64,000 bases of DNA from Amycolatopsis deserti (GTDB lineage Bacteria; Actinomycetota; Actinomycetes; Mycobacteriales; Pseudonocardiaceae). Made by a program: the position numbers and the translations under genes. The notes beneath the pieces were generated by a model, which was not told the origin of the DNA, did no database searches, and saw only the letters and a list, made by a program, of their open reading frames with translations. The stretch lies in assembly GCF_014653945.1 (NCBI RefSeq), contig NZ_BNAU01000006.1, forward strand, positions 372,001 through 436,000. Reading direction: 5' to 3'. This document shows, piece after piece, positions 51,806 through 60,095 of this stretch (the first letter of the stretch is position 1; the number at the start of each line of letters is the position of its first letter).

Positions 51806-52840
51806 GTGACCTCAGCAGCCACCCAGTTGATCGACTTCCGTTCGGACACCGTCACCCGTCCGGATGAGCAGATGCGCAGAGCGATGGCGTCCGCTGAGGT
51901 CGGCGACAACGTGATCGACGTCGACCCCACCGTCCGCGAACTGGAGGAGCGCGCCGCCGCGGTCCTCGGCATGCCGGCCGCGCTGTGGACGCCCAGCGGC
52001 ACGATGGCCAACCTCATCGCCCTGTCCATCCACCTCCAGCGGGGCGACCGGTTCCTCGCGCCGAACAACGCGCACGTCCTGAACAACGAGCTGGGCTCGG
52101 CCGCCTGGCTCGCCGGCGGCATGCCCGAGGCGCTGCCGCACGACGGCGGCCCCGGGCGGCCCAAGCCGGAGACGGTCGCGGCGGCCATCGGGTCCCGCAG
52201 CGGCCCGTACTACGCGCTGCGCACCACGCTGCTGTGCCTGGAGAACACCCACAACGCGGCCGGTGGCGCGGTCATCCCGCCGCACGAGCACGCGCAGCTG
52301 CTGTCCACCGCGCGACAGGCCGGGCTGCAGGTCCACCTCGACGGCGCCCGCGTCTGGCACGCCGCGGTCGCGCTCGGCCTGCCGCCCGCCGCGCTGACCG
52401 TCGGCGTGGACAGCGTGTCCGCGTGCTTCAGCAAGGGCCTCGGCGCGCCGGCCGGGTCGGTCGTCGCGGGCAGCCGCGAGTTCGTCGAGCGGGCGCGCCG
52501 GATGCGGCAGATGCTCGGTGGCGGCATGCGGCAGATCGGCGTGCTCGCCGCGGCCTGCCTGGTCGCGCTGGACCGGGTCCCGGACCTCGCCGCGGAGCAC
52601 GACAAGGCCCGCCGGCTGGCCGACGGGCTGCGTGAGCTGGGCTGGCAGGCCGACACCCCGGAGACCAACATCGTGCTCGCGCCGGTCACCGACATCGCCG
52701 TGACGCTGGAGTCGCTGCAGGCGCAGGGCGTGCTCGCGCTGCCGATGGCCGGCAAGGTGCGGTTCGTGCTGCACCGGGACGTCTCGGCCGCCGACGTGGA
52801 CGAGGCGCTGCGCCGCATCAAGGCCGGTGGTCACCCGTGA
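51806..52840 (+). CDS. Low-specificity L-threonine aldolase-type PLP lyase
   Basis: A 344-residue fold-type I PLP enzyme: FRSDTVTRPDEQMRRAM, SGTMANLIALSIHLQRGDRFL, LENTHNAAGGAVIP, GLQVHLDGARVWHAAVAL and the PLP-Lys region VSACFSKGLGAPAGSVVAGS. It cleaves threonine or allo-threonine to glycine and acetaldehyde, or acts on a related beta-hydroxy amino acid. GTG start. Its stop overlaps the HAD gene by 4 bp (GTGA). Confidence 0.9.
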   Translation: MTSAATQLIDFRSDTVTRPDEQMRRAMASAEVGDNVIDVDPTVRELEERAAAVLGMPAALWTPSGTMANLIALSIHLQRGDRFLAPNNAHVLNNELGSAAWLAGGMPEALPHDGGPGRPKPETVAAAIGSRSGPYYALRTTLLCLENTHNAAGGAVIPPHEHAQLLSTARQAGLQVHLDGARVWHAAVALGLPPAALTVGVDSVSACFSKGLGAPAGSVVAGSREFVERARRMRQMLGGGMRQIGVLAAACLVALDRVPDLAAEHDKARRLADGLRELGWQADTPETNIVLAPVTDIAVTLESLQAQGVLALPMAGKVRFVLHRDVSAADVDEALRRIKAGGHP

Positions 52841-53415
52841 CCGGCTGGGTGGTGTTCGACTACGGCGAGGTGATCTGCGGCCGGACGACCGCGCTGCCGG
52901 AGCTGGCCGCCACGCTGGGCGTGCCGCTGGCGGAGTTCGAGCCGCAGTACTGGCGGCTGCGGGACGCCTACGACCGGGGCAGTTCGGATCTTGAGTACTG
53001 GGGCGGGGTCGGTGAGGCGCTCGGCGTGCCGGTCGACGAGTCCACATCGGACCGGCTCACCGAGATCGACATCCGCGGCTGGTCGGACGTGCGGGAATCG
53101 TCGCTGGAGCTGCTGGCCGGGCTGAGTGAAGCCGGGGTGCCGCTGGCGCTGCTGTCCAACGCGCCGTCATCGTTCGCCCGGTTCGCCGAGCGGCAGGACT
53201 GGATGCGGCACTTCCGGGTCCGGGTGTTCTCCGGTGACGTGGGCGTGGCCAAGCCGGACGCGGAGATCTTCGAACTGCTCGTCGCCCGCCTCGGCGTGCC
53301 GGCGGGCGACTGCGTCTTCTTCGACGACCGCCAGTCCAATGTGGATGGCGCGCGGGCGGCCGGCCTGCGCGCGCACGTCTGGGACGGCGCCGAGGCGGCG
53401 CGGGCGCTGCTCTAG
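52837..53415 (+). CDS. HAD-superfamily hydrolase
   Basis: A 192-residue HAD phosphatase of the YihX type. Motif I reads VVFDYGEVI (nucleophile Asp, second Asp replaced as in that group), motif II LLSNAP, motif III KPDAEIF, motif IV FFDDRQSNVDGARAAG. Likely a sugar-phosphate or nucleotide phosphatase; substrate unknown. Coupled to the aldolase gene. Its TAG stop shares CTAG with the convergent membrane-protein gene. Confidence 0.87.
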   Translation: MTGWVVFDYGEVICGRTTALPELAATLGVPLAEFEPQYWRLRDAYDRGSSDLEYWGGVGEALGVPVDESTSDRLTEIDIRGWSDVRESSLELLAGLSEAGVPLALLSNAPSSFARFAERQDWMRHFRVRVFSGDVGVAKPDAEIFELLVARLGVPAGDCVFFDDRQSNVDGARAAGLRAHVWDGAEAARALL

Positions 53416-53597
53416 GGCCGGATCTGCTTGCGCTCCTTGTTGTTCTTGATCGCGTTGTAGGCGGCGGCACCCAGGAAGCCGACGCCACCGATCACGGCGA
53501 TCCACAGGACGGCCTTGAACACGAACCCGATCACCGAGCCGATCACCATGAACGCGAGCCAGGCGACGATCAGCGCGCCGACGATCTTCCAGAACAT
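53412..53597 (-). CDS. Small two-helix membrane protein, 61 residues
   Basis: MFWKIVGALIVAWLAFMVIG, VIGFVFKAVLWIAVIGGVGFL, then a basic tail (KNNKERKQIRP). Two membrane segments. GGAGGGG lies 6 nt before the ATG at 53597. Function unknown; similar small proteins occur in other actinomycetes. Confidence 0.78.
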   Translation of the reverse strand: MFWKIVGALIVAWLAFMVIGSVIGFVFKAVLWIAVIGGVGFLGAAAYNAIKNNKERKQIRP

Positions 53598-53693
53598 GGC
53601 ATTCCCCTCCGGTTGTGCCACGCGGGCTCGTTCGGCCCGCTACGAGCAGCCTCGCACGGGTTCGTGCCGGGATGCCCGTGTTCTGGTCAACGT

Positions 53694-54881
53694 TCAGGGA
53701 AAACTGGGGGTTCCCCCGGAGAGCCACCGGCCCAGCCGCGCGACGCCCTCGGTGACGTCGGACTCGGATCCGGCGAAGGAGAACCGGACGAACTTGCCGC
53801 CGTCGACCGGATCGAAGTCGATGCCCGGGGTGATCGCGACGCCGGTGTCGGCGAGCAGCCGCTGGCACCAGCTGAGGCTGTCCGTGGTGTGCTCGGAGAC
53901 GTCGACGTAGGCGTAGAAGGCGCCGTCGACCGGGGCGACGCGGGTCAGCCCGATGCCCGCCAGGCCGTCCAGCAGCAGGTCGCGGTTGCGGCGGTAGTGC
54001 GCGACGTGCCCGTCCAGCTCGGCGTAGGAGTCCGGCTCGAACGCGGCGACGGCGGCGTGCTGCGCGAGCGCCGGGGCGCAGATGTTGAGGTTGCCGGTGA
54101 GCACGTCGATCGCGCGGTGCAGGCGCTTCGGGGCGAGCATCCAGCCCAGGCGCCAGCCGGTCATGGCGAAGTACTTGGAGAACGAGCCCAGCACGATCGA
54201 TTCGGTGGTGGACTGCCACGCGCAGCCGAGTTCGGTGCCGTAGGAGATGCCGTGGTAGATCTCGTCGCTGATCAGCTGCACCCCGCGGGCCGAACACCAG
54301 CCCGCGATGGCGGCGAGCTCGCCCGGCGGCAGCGCGGTGCCGGCCGGGTTGGTCGGGCTCGCCACGATCAGCCCGTCGATCGGACCGAGCTCGTCGAGCA
54401 GGTCGACGGTCGGCTGGAAGCGGGTGCGCTCGTCGGTGGCGAACTCGACGACCTCGCAACCGAGGGCGGACAGCAGGTTGCGGTAGGCCGGATAGCCGGG
54501 CCGGGCCATCGCGACGCGGGCGCCCGCGTCGAAGGCGGAGAGGAACGACAGCATGAAGCCGCCGGAGGACCCGGTCGTGACGATGACGTCCTCCGGGCTG
54601 ACCGTCATGCCGTAGCGGCGGTCGTAGTGCCCGGCGATGGCTTCACGCAGCTCGGGGATGCCGAGCTGGACGGTGTAGCCGAGGTTCTGTTCGTTGAGCG
54701 CCCGGGCGGCCGCCTCGAGCACCGGCTTCGGCGCGCCCGCGCTCGGCTGCCCCGCGGCGAGGCTGACGACGTCACCGTGGGTGCGCTGCCGTGCGGCCGC
54801 CGCGGAGAGAACCTCCATGACGTGAAAGGGCGCGACGTCCGCCCGCTTGGCCGGACCGGGGAATGAGGCTGAGGCGACCAT
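53694..54881 (-). CDS. Class I aminotransferase
   Basis: A 395-residue PLP transaminase: SLAAGQPSAGAPKPVLEAA, NLGYTVQLGIPELREAI, VTTGSSGGFMLSFL, SPTNPAGTALPPGELAAIAGW, the PLP-Lys in LGSFSKYFAMTGWRLGWML, and a C-terminal VRFSFAGSESDVTEG with the carboxylate Arg. Substrate is likely aspartate, alanine or an aromatic amino acid. A TAGGCT box lies 6 nt before the ATG (54888-54893), so leaderless. Confidence 0.88.
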   Translation of the reverse strand: MVASASFPGPAKRADVAPFHVMEVLSAAAARQRTHGDVVSLAAGQPSAGAPKPVLEAAARALNEQNLGYTVQLGIPELREAIAGHYDRRYGMTVSPEDVIVTTGSSGGFMLSFLSAFDAGARVAMARPGYPAYRNLLSALGCEVVEFATDERTRFQPTVDLLDELGPIDGLIVASPTNPAGTALPPGELAAIAGWCSARGVQLISDEIYHGISYGTELGCAWQSTTESIVLGSFSKYFAMTGWRLGWMLAPKRLHRAIDVLTGNLNICAPALAQHAAVAAFEPDSYAELDGHVAHYRRNRDLLLDGLAGIGLTRVAPVDGAFYAYVDVSEHTTDSLSWCQRLLADTGVAITPGIDFDPVDGGKFVRFSFAGSESDVTEGVARLGRWLSGGTPSFP

Positions 54882-55117
54882 GGGGCCAGCCTAGGTCGGG
54901 CCCAGGAGTGGGGGGTGGGGGTGGGGCGGCCTGCCGGGGCGGAGACCCGCACCCCCCTCACCAACCGGCGCCCGGCAACCGCGGGGACCGGGACCAACCC
55001 GGGCCGCACCCAGCCATGAACCGCAAGCCGGCAACGGCAGTGGAGCGAGCCGGCCAGGGCCACACCCCCTCACCAACCGCCGGCCGGCAACGCAAAAAGA
55101 CCGACTACCCCAACCAG

Positions 55118-55243
55118 ACCTCCCCCGCCCCCGATCCACAGCCTGCTTTTGGTCGCCGATCAGGCGTGTCAAGGTACTCTTTCCCGCCTTGACACGCCTG
55201 CTCGGCGACTGAAACACAATCAGGCATCGGGGGCGGGGGTGGT
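55118..55243. repeat. Nested palindrome I, 126 bp
   Basis: Outer arms 55118-55135 and 55226-55243 pair over 18 bp with one mismatch; inner arms 55152-55174 and 55187-55209 pair over 23 bp with one mismatch; loop 12 nt. Between them, 16 nt on each side do not match. Each inner arm carries TTGACA pointing outward. There is no gene between 54882 and 55588. Confidence 0.88.
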
Positions 55244-55247
55244 CGTA

Positions 55248-55320
55248 AGGTGACCTTTCGGCGCCGTAGGCGCTCTTTGGAACCCGCCCGTAGGGCGGGC
55301 TCTTCGCCTGCCGAAGGCAG
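55248..55320 (+). repeat. Array of three small hairpins with 3-nt loops
   Basis: GCGCC-GTA-GGCGC (55261-55273), CCCGCCC-GTA-GGGCGGG (55283-55299) and CTGCC-GAA-GGCAG (55308-55320), preceded by AAGGTGACCTTT and followed by an AT-rich CTTTAAAGATCAAAAGAT stretch, which is unusual for this genome. Possibly a structured RNA or a DNA structure. Confidence 0.6.
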
Positions 55321-55410
55321 CGCGGCTTTAAAGATCAAAAGATGTCCTCGCCGGACGGGCAGGCTCCGGGATGACGGGGACCCGTTGTCGGCTCACCTCG
55401 GGTGGGTGGG

Positions 55411-55560
55411 AGCTGGGTGGTCATCCCGTCGCCTGCGGTTTGTGCATATCACCTTGAGCCAGGGCCGCAAGGTTGGCATGTCAACTCACCACCCAGCGAG
55501 GGTTGCGGCCCTGGCTCAAGGTGATCGTCACGTGTCAGGCGACGGGATGACCACCCAGCT
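55411..55560. repeat. Nested palindrome II, 150 bp
   Basis: Outer arms 55411-55435 and 55536-55560 pair perfectly over 25 bp; inner arms 55448-55470 and 55503-55525 pair perfectly over 23 bp; central loop 32 nt, with 12 and 10 nt bulges between the arms. It lies 29 bp past the stop of the transglycosylase gene. Confidence 0.9.
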
Positions 55561-55588
55561 CCGCTTGTGTGCAAAGCCCCGGCTTCGC

Positions 55589-56704
55589 CTAATAGCCCTG
55601 GTAGCCGCCGCCCGAGGCCATGGACTTGAGGCCGGGGTGGCCGGCGAAACCGCCGTACCGGTCGAACGTGTACCGCACCCCGGCGATGATGTTGTCCACC
55701 GGGTTGTAGATGTCGTCGTGCCCGGGGAGCTTGTGCGCGTTGAACGTCGAGTCGATGCACTGCATCAGGCCCTTCGACGGGTGTCCCGCCTTGGCGTTGC
55801 TGTCCCACAGGTTGATGGCGTTGGGGTTGCCGCCCGACTCCTTCTCGATGATCGTCCAGATCTTGTCGATGTCGGCCTCGGTGACCGGGATGCCCGCCGC
55901 CTGCAGGATGCGGATCGCCTCTTCGATCCACTGCCGCACGTTGCCCGGCGGCTGGCTGCTCGGCGGGCCGCCGCTCGGGCCGAGGCCACCGCCGCCACCA
56001 CCGCCCCCGCCGCCGCCGCCCGAGCCGCCGCCGGACCGCAGCCCGCCGGTGCTCTTCATCGTCTTCGGCTTGCCGCCCAGCGGGGGCACCGACGCGTACC
56101 CGCCCTCGACGTCCTTCTTCACCAGGGCCATCACCCGGTTGATCTGCTCGTTCGCCCCGTTGAGCAAGCCCTGGATCTGGTCCCGCGCGCCCGCCGCGAT
56201 ACCACTGGTCTTCTGCGCGTTCGCGGACATGATCTCGGCCGACGTCGGCGAGGGCATCGTGGCGCCCTCCTTGCCCTCGCGCACCTCGCGTTCCATCGCC
56301 TCGGCCGCGTTCGCGTTGGTCACCGCGTCGCTGTTGGCCTTCTCGATGTCGCTCTGCGCCTGCTGCTTGATCGTCTCGATGCGGCCCTTGACGTCGGCCA
56401 GCGACGTCTGCAGGTTCGACAGCTCCCGCGCGACCTCGTCCAGGTGGTCGTTGACCTTCTTGCCCGCGTCGCCGATCTGCTTGACGTAGGCGAAGAACGC
56501 GTCGGCCGCCGGCCCGGTCCAGGTGCCGCCGCCCAGGGCCGCCGTCGCGTTGCGCAGCGCCGCCGAATGGTCCGCCGAGTCCTTCGACGCCTGCGTGAAC
56601 TGGTCCGCGACGGCCTGGATCCCCGCCGGGTTCAGCTTCTCGACTTGCTGCGCGCGGGTCTGCACGTCGTTCCATTCGGGCGGCATGCCCGGTGCGGCCA
56701 CCAT
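55589..56704 (-). CDS. WXG100-like protein with C-terminal SLT transglycosylase (ESX effector)
   Basis: A 371-residue two-domain protein without a signal peptide. Residues 1-200 are helical and WXG100/LXG-like, with TWTGPAADAFFAYVKQI (WTG at 62-64). Residues 205-250 are a Gly/Pro/Ser linker with 15 consecutive glycines broken by one Ser. Residues 255-371 are a lysozyme-like SLT domain, with the catalytic Glu in IIEKESGGNPNAIN (about 289) and KGLMQCIDSTF. It would be exported by an ESX system to cut peptidoglycan. ATG follows the previous stop by 1 bp. Last gene of the cluster. Confidence 0.85.
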   Translation of the reverse strand: MVAAPGMPPEWNDVQTRAQQVEKLNPAGIQAVADQFTQASKDSADHSAALRNATAALGGGTWTGPAADAFFAYVKQIGDAGKKVNDHLDEVARELSNLQTSLADVKGRIETIKQQAQSDIEKANSDAVTNANAAEAMEREVREGKEGATMPSPTSAEIMSANAQKTSGIAAGARDQIQGLLNGANEQINRVMALVKKDVEGGYASVPPLGGKPKTMKSTGGLRSGGGSGGGGGGGGGGGGLGPSGGPPSSQPPGNVRQWIEEAIRILQAAGIPVTEADIDKIWTIIEKESGGNPNAINLWDSNAKAGHPSKGLMQCIDSTFNAHKLPGHDDIYNPVDNIIAGVRYTFDRYGGFAGHPGLKSMASGGGYQGY

Positions 56705-56705
56705 G

Positions 56706-57059
56706 TCAGACCTGCAGGCTTCCGTCCTTGACGGTGACGCTGTCCCGCGCCGCGTCGTCGGTCTCGCGCAGCGCCCGCGCCGCGTCGCGCAGGGCGCTGC
56801 CGGTCGACGTCATCAGCTCGGCGGCCGCGTCGAACTGCTTGTGCACGCCGTCGCGGAACGTCCCCAGCGCGTTCACCATGCCGTCCGACGGGTGCTCGCC
56901 CGGCTCCAGCTCGTCCGGGTGCTTGATGGCGCCGAACGGGTTGTCCCCGGTCACGCCCGTGACCTTGTCCTTGGCTTTCTTGAAGTGCTCGTGGATGGCC
57001 TCGACCTGCCCGGCCACATACTCCAACGAGTCCGGATCGCTTTCAGGCACGTCGCTCAC
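56706..57059 (-). CDS. WXG100-like / ESX-associated protein
   Basis: A 117-residue helical protein (SLEYVAGQVEAIHEHFKKAKDKV, AALRETDDAARDSVTVKDGSLQV). No W-x-G turn is plain, but length, helicity and position in an EspG cluster fit an ESX substrate or partner of the transglycosylase protein downstream, with which it is coupled (stop and start 1 bp apart). Confidence 0.65.
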   Translation of the reverse strand: MSDVPESDPDSLEYVAGQVEAIHEHFKKAKDKVTGVTGDNPFGAIKHPDELEPGEHPSDGMVNALGTFRDGVHKQFDAAAELMTSTGSALRDAARALRETDDAARDSVTVKDGSLQV

Positions 57060-57117
57060 TGTAGGACGAACGTCGCGGCACGTACGCGGTTTCCGCCAAG
57101 TTCCACCATCGGGTGGT

Positions 57118-57849
57118 TCACACCTCGTCGAGCAGCTCCGCGACCCGGCTGATGAGCAGCTGGTTGTCGGCCGGCGCGACCGTCGCCCAGTCCTGCCCGC
57201 CCATCTGCAGCAGGTACCGGCCCGCGTCGGTGTCGTAGAACGCGACCACCCGGCCCGCGCGCCGCCCCTGCCGCTCGACGCCGAACTGCCCGCGCGTGGT
57301 CATCCCGACCAGCATGCCGGCCAGTTCCTGCGCCTCCCACAGCTCGACGCCACGGTCCTCCAACGCGGTGACCAGCGATTTCGGGTCGCCCTTCGCGTCC
57401 GCGTCGGCGGCGCGCAGTGCGCTGTGGGGCAGGCTCACCGAGTGCCCGACCCCGGCCGGCTGCTCACCGGCCACCGACACCGCCGACTCGGCCAGCGCGT
57501 TCGGCCGCGCCGGGATGAGCCACACCTCGCCCGAGTCCACCACCGCCAGCAGCGCCTGGTTGCCGTTGCTGGCCGCGAGGCCGCGGATCTCCCGGTCGGT
57601 CCACACCCACACGTCGATCGAGACCTGCGGGTTCGCCAGCAGGGTCGCCATGTCGACGATCTCGCCGACGGCGCGCTGCCCGCGGGCGAGCCCCCGGTCG
57701 GCGAGCATGTCCCAGGCGCGGTCCTCCAGCCGCCGCCGCTCGGTGTGGGTGGGCCCGGTGCTGGGCACCCGCAGGGCCGGGTGCGCGCGCGGCAGGCGCA
57801 GGCTCTGCCACAGGACGTCGAACTCGAGCGTCGTCAGGACGAGGCTCAT
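57118..57849 (-). CDS. espG: ESX secretion-associated chaperone EspG
   Basis: A 243-residue EspG-like protein: LTTLEFDVLWQSLRLPRAHPAL at the N-terminus, PQVSIDVWVWTDREIRGLAA, GDPKSLVTALEDRGVELWEAQEL, MTTRGQFGVER and GRYLLQM. EspG chaperones bind the tip of PPE-type proteins in the cytosol before export. It overlaps the stop of the upstream PPE-like gene by 4 bp, so the two are made together. Confidence 0.87.
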   Translation of the reverse strand: MSLVLTTLEFDVLWQSLRLPRAHPALRVPSTGPTHTERRRLEDRAWDMLADRGLARGQRAVGEIVDMATLLANPQVSIDVWVWTDREIRGLAASNGNQALLAVVDSGEVWLIPARPNALAESAVSVAGEQPAGVGHSVSLPHSALRAADADAKGDPKSLVTALEDRGVELWEAQELAGMLVGMTTRGQFGVERQGRRAGRVVAFYDTDAGRYLLQMGGQDWATVAPADNQLLISRVAELLDEV

Positions 57850-59627
57850 CGGTCGCCGATCGTGTCCGGTGAGACGTCCCGCCGGTCGGTGAACAGGTCG
57901 TTGTCGTCGACGCCGAAGCGCCGGACGTCCTCCTCGCCGTCGCGCGGTGCGGCGGGTTCGAGGATCGAGCGGGTGGCCGCCGGGCCGGGGGTGTGGCCGC
58001 CGCGCCGGGCCAGGCGGGCTTCCTCCTCCTCGGGCAGGTCGGCCGCGGGGATCTGGTGGACGCGGTGACCGGCGGTGTTCCGCCCGACGCGGCTCTGCCG
58101 TTCACCCTCACCGGCGAGCGCGCCGCCCGCCCCGGCCGCACCGAGCGCCGGGGCGGCCTCGGAGAGGCCACTGAGCCCCGAGGGGGCGCGCACGGCAGCG
58201 AACCCGGGCCCGACGGCGGTGGGGGTCGTGGCGGAGGGCGGCATGGCACCGGCGGAGCGCCCCTTGGCGAGGGCTTCGTCGGCGGGGGTGGCTGTGCTTC
58301 CGGCTCCGGCGCCTGGTCCGCCTCCCGCGCCTGGGCCGCTTCCGGCGCCTGCGCCGCTTCCGGCGGCTGGCCCGCCTCCCGCGCCCGCGCCACTTCCGGC
58401 GCCTGCGCTGCTTCCCGCGGCTGGCCCGCCTCCCGCGCCACTCCCGATCGCGGCGCCCGGCCCGCTTCCGATGCCTGCGCCGAGGCTGCCGCCGCCGGCA
58501 CCACCGCCGGGCGTACCGGCCGCGAAGCGGCCCCCAGCGCCGTGGCCCTGCCCGGTGTAGCCGGGCGCACCGGGGCGGGAGGCGCCGGACTCCCCGCTGA
58601 AGCTGGCGCGGCCGCTGCCCGCGGCACCGGCGCCGTGCTGTCCGGAGGAGCCGGACGCCCGGCGGTCGCGGTCGCCCGCGAACCCGGCCGCGCGCCCACC
58701 GGCCACGCCGGAAGCGGAAGCCCCTGCTGCGCCGGGCCGCCCGGCGGCTCCACCCGCACTGGCCGCGCCGGCGCCGGCCGTGCCGGGGCGTCCGGTCGTC
58801 CCGCTGCCCGTGCCGGGCCGGGCGGTGCCCGTCGGGCCGGTCGCCCCGGCAACCGAAGTCGCGCCCCCCGCGGCACCCGCGGCCGGAGCCGCCCCCGCGG
58901 CGGGGAGGCCCATCGCCGGGGTGTCCAGCCCGGCCGGCGTCATGTCCTTCGTCCCCTGGGCTTGTGTCGCCGTGGTGTCCGGCAGCGCCGCCGGACCACC
59001 GATCCCCGAAACCACCCCGGTCCCTGGCGCCGACAGCAGCGAAACCGGCGCCGGAGCATCCACAGTGGACGTCGAGCCCAGGTAGTGCCCGGTGTCGTGG
59101 GCGTAGGCGTTCAGCGCGTCCACCGCCTGGGCCTTGGCCTCCTCGGCGGTGCGCACGTCGGCGGCGTGGTCGGTCTCGAACCCGAACAGGCTGAACACCG
59201 TGTCCCCGAAGGTGTAGCCGCCCGCCTTGCGCAGGTCCTCCGGCGCGGGCAGCTTGTTCCGCGTCCGGGTGAACGCCTCGGCCTGCTCGAACAGCATCTG
59301 CGCGGCGTGCTCGACCTTCGCCGTCGCCTCACCGGAGAACCCGGCCTCGCGCGCGACCACGGCCGACGCCTGCCCGCCCGCGCGGCTCTGCCACTCCACA
59401 CCGAGCGCCTTCAGCTGGGTCCGCAGCGCATCCTCGGTGTCGGCGAGCGCGCCGGCGATCGACTTCAGCGCCTCCACCGCCCCGGTGATGCCGGACGGCC
59501 CCGCGCCGTCGCGGAACTTCTCCACGACCTGCGCCAGCTGCTCCGGCTGGTAGCCGTCGAACCGCTGGTCGCGCAGCTTCGCGACGAGCGTCGGGATGTC
59601 GTACTTGCTGCTGTCGAACGTGGCCAC
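57846..59627 (-). CDS. PPE-like ESX substrate with long Ala/Gly/Pro/Ser tail
   Basis: A 593-residue protein. The first about 200 residues are helical and resemble an ESX heterodimer subunit (STDSKYDI-like start FDSSKYDIPTLVAKLRDQRF, GVEWQSRAGGQASAVV with the W-x-S turn). Then comes about 330 residues of low-complexity GAG/AAG/SGA repeats, and a short conserved-looking tail ending VDDNDLFTDRRDVSPDTIGDR. Start is a GTG with GAGGT 5 nt upstream. It is followed by its EspG and preceded by a PE-like gene 13 bp upstream, so it is the probable PPE partner. Confidence 0.72.
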   Translation of the reverse strand: MATFDSSKYDIPTLVAKLRDQRFDGYQPEQLAQVVEKFRDGAGPSGITGAVEALKSIAGALADTEDALRTQLKALGVEWQSRAGGQASAVVAREAGFSGEATAKVEHAAQMLFEQAEAFTRTRNKLPAPEDLRKAGGYTFGDTVFSLFGFETDHAADVRTAEEAKAQAVDALNAYAHDTGHYLGSTSTVDAPAPVSLLSAPGTGVVSGIGGPAALPDTTATQAQGTKDMTPAGLDTPAMGLPAAGAAPAAGAAGGATSVAGATGPTGTARPGTGSGTTGRPGTAGAGAASAGGAAGRPGAAGASASGVAGGRAAGFAGDRDRRASGSSGQHGAGAAGSGRASFSGESGASRPGAPGYTGQGHGAGGRFAAGTPGGGAGGGSLGAGIGSGPGAAIGSGAGGGPAAGSSAGAGSGAGAGGGPAAGSGAGAGSGPGAGGGPGAGAGSTATPADEALAKGRSAGAMPPSATTPTAVGPGFAAVRAPSGLSGLSEAAPALGAAGAGGALAGEGERQSRVGRNTAGHRVHQIPAADLPEEEEARLARRGGHTPGPAATRSILEPAAPRDGEEDVRRFGVDDNDLFTDRRDVSPDTIGDR

Positions 59628-59640
59628 GCCAGACCTCACT

Positions 59641-60030
59641 TCAGCGCTTCGGGCGGTTGGACAGCGCGGCGACCTTCTCCTCCTCGCCGGCCTGGTACGC
59701 CTGCGCGGCCTGCCGCAGCTGCGCGGCCAGGTCGCGCAGGTTGCGGACGTAGGCCTGCACCCGCGCCGCGTAGGAGTCGTCGCCGCGGGCCACCAGCCGG
59801 TTCCACGCGTCGGCCGCCGTGGTGCTGATGACGTCCTGGGCAGGCGCGCTGATGTCGAGGTCGGCCAGCTTCTGCCGGATGCGCTCGTCGAGGACGTCCG
59901 CCTGCTCGCTGATCACCTGCGCGACCAGCAGCATCTTGTCCGGGTCCACCCGCAGGTCGTGGGGCACCGACGGCACGCCGAGCGTGGGCGCGAGGCCCTG
60001 GCCGGCGCCACGCAGGTCGTCCTCTGCCAT
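59641..60030 (-). CDS. PE-like / WXG-like small ESX substrate
   Basis: A 129-residue helical protein: FVPHDLRVDPDKMLLVAQVISEQADVLDERI-type N-terminus (VPHDLRVDPDK present) and a W-x-R turn in AADAWNRLVARGDD, then helix LRDLAAQLRQAAQAY. Two helices with a turn fit the PE/WXG100 pattern. First gene of the five-gene cluster, 13 bp ahead of the PPE-like gene. Start is the ATG at 60030 after GGGAGAG. Confidence 0.72.
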   Translation of the reverse strand: MAEDDLRGAGQGLAPTLGVPSVPHDLRVDPDKMLLVAQVISEQADVLDERIRQKLADLDISAPAQDVISTTAADAWNRLVARGDDSYAARVQAYVRNLRDLAAQLRQAAQAYQAGEEEKVAALSNRPKR

Positions 60031-60095
60031 AACGCTCTCTCCCGGGTACGGACGGTAACCGACCAGTTCCGGTAGGAAGGCTACCAACCCCGGTG

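Noticed and set aside
55250..56731. Long plus-strand frame of 493 codons
   Set aside because: It is the antisense of the transglycosylase gene and the palindromic region; no family match.
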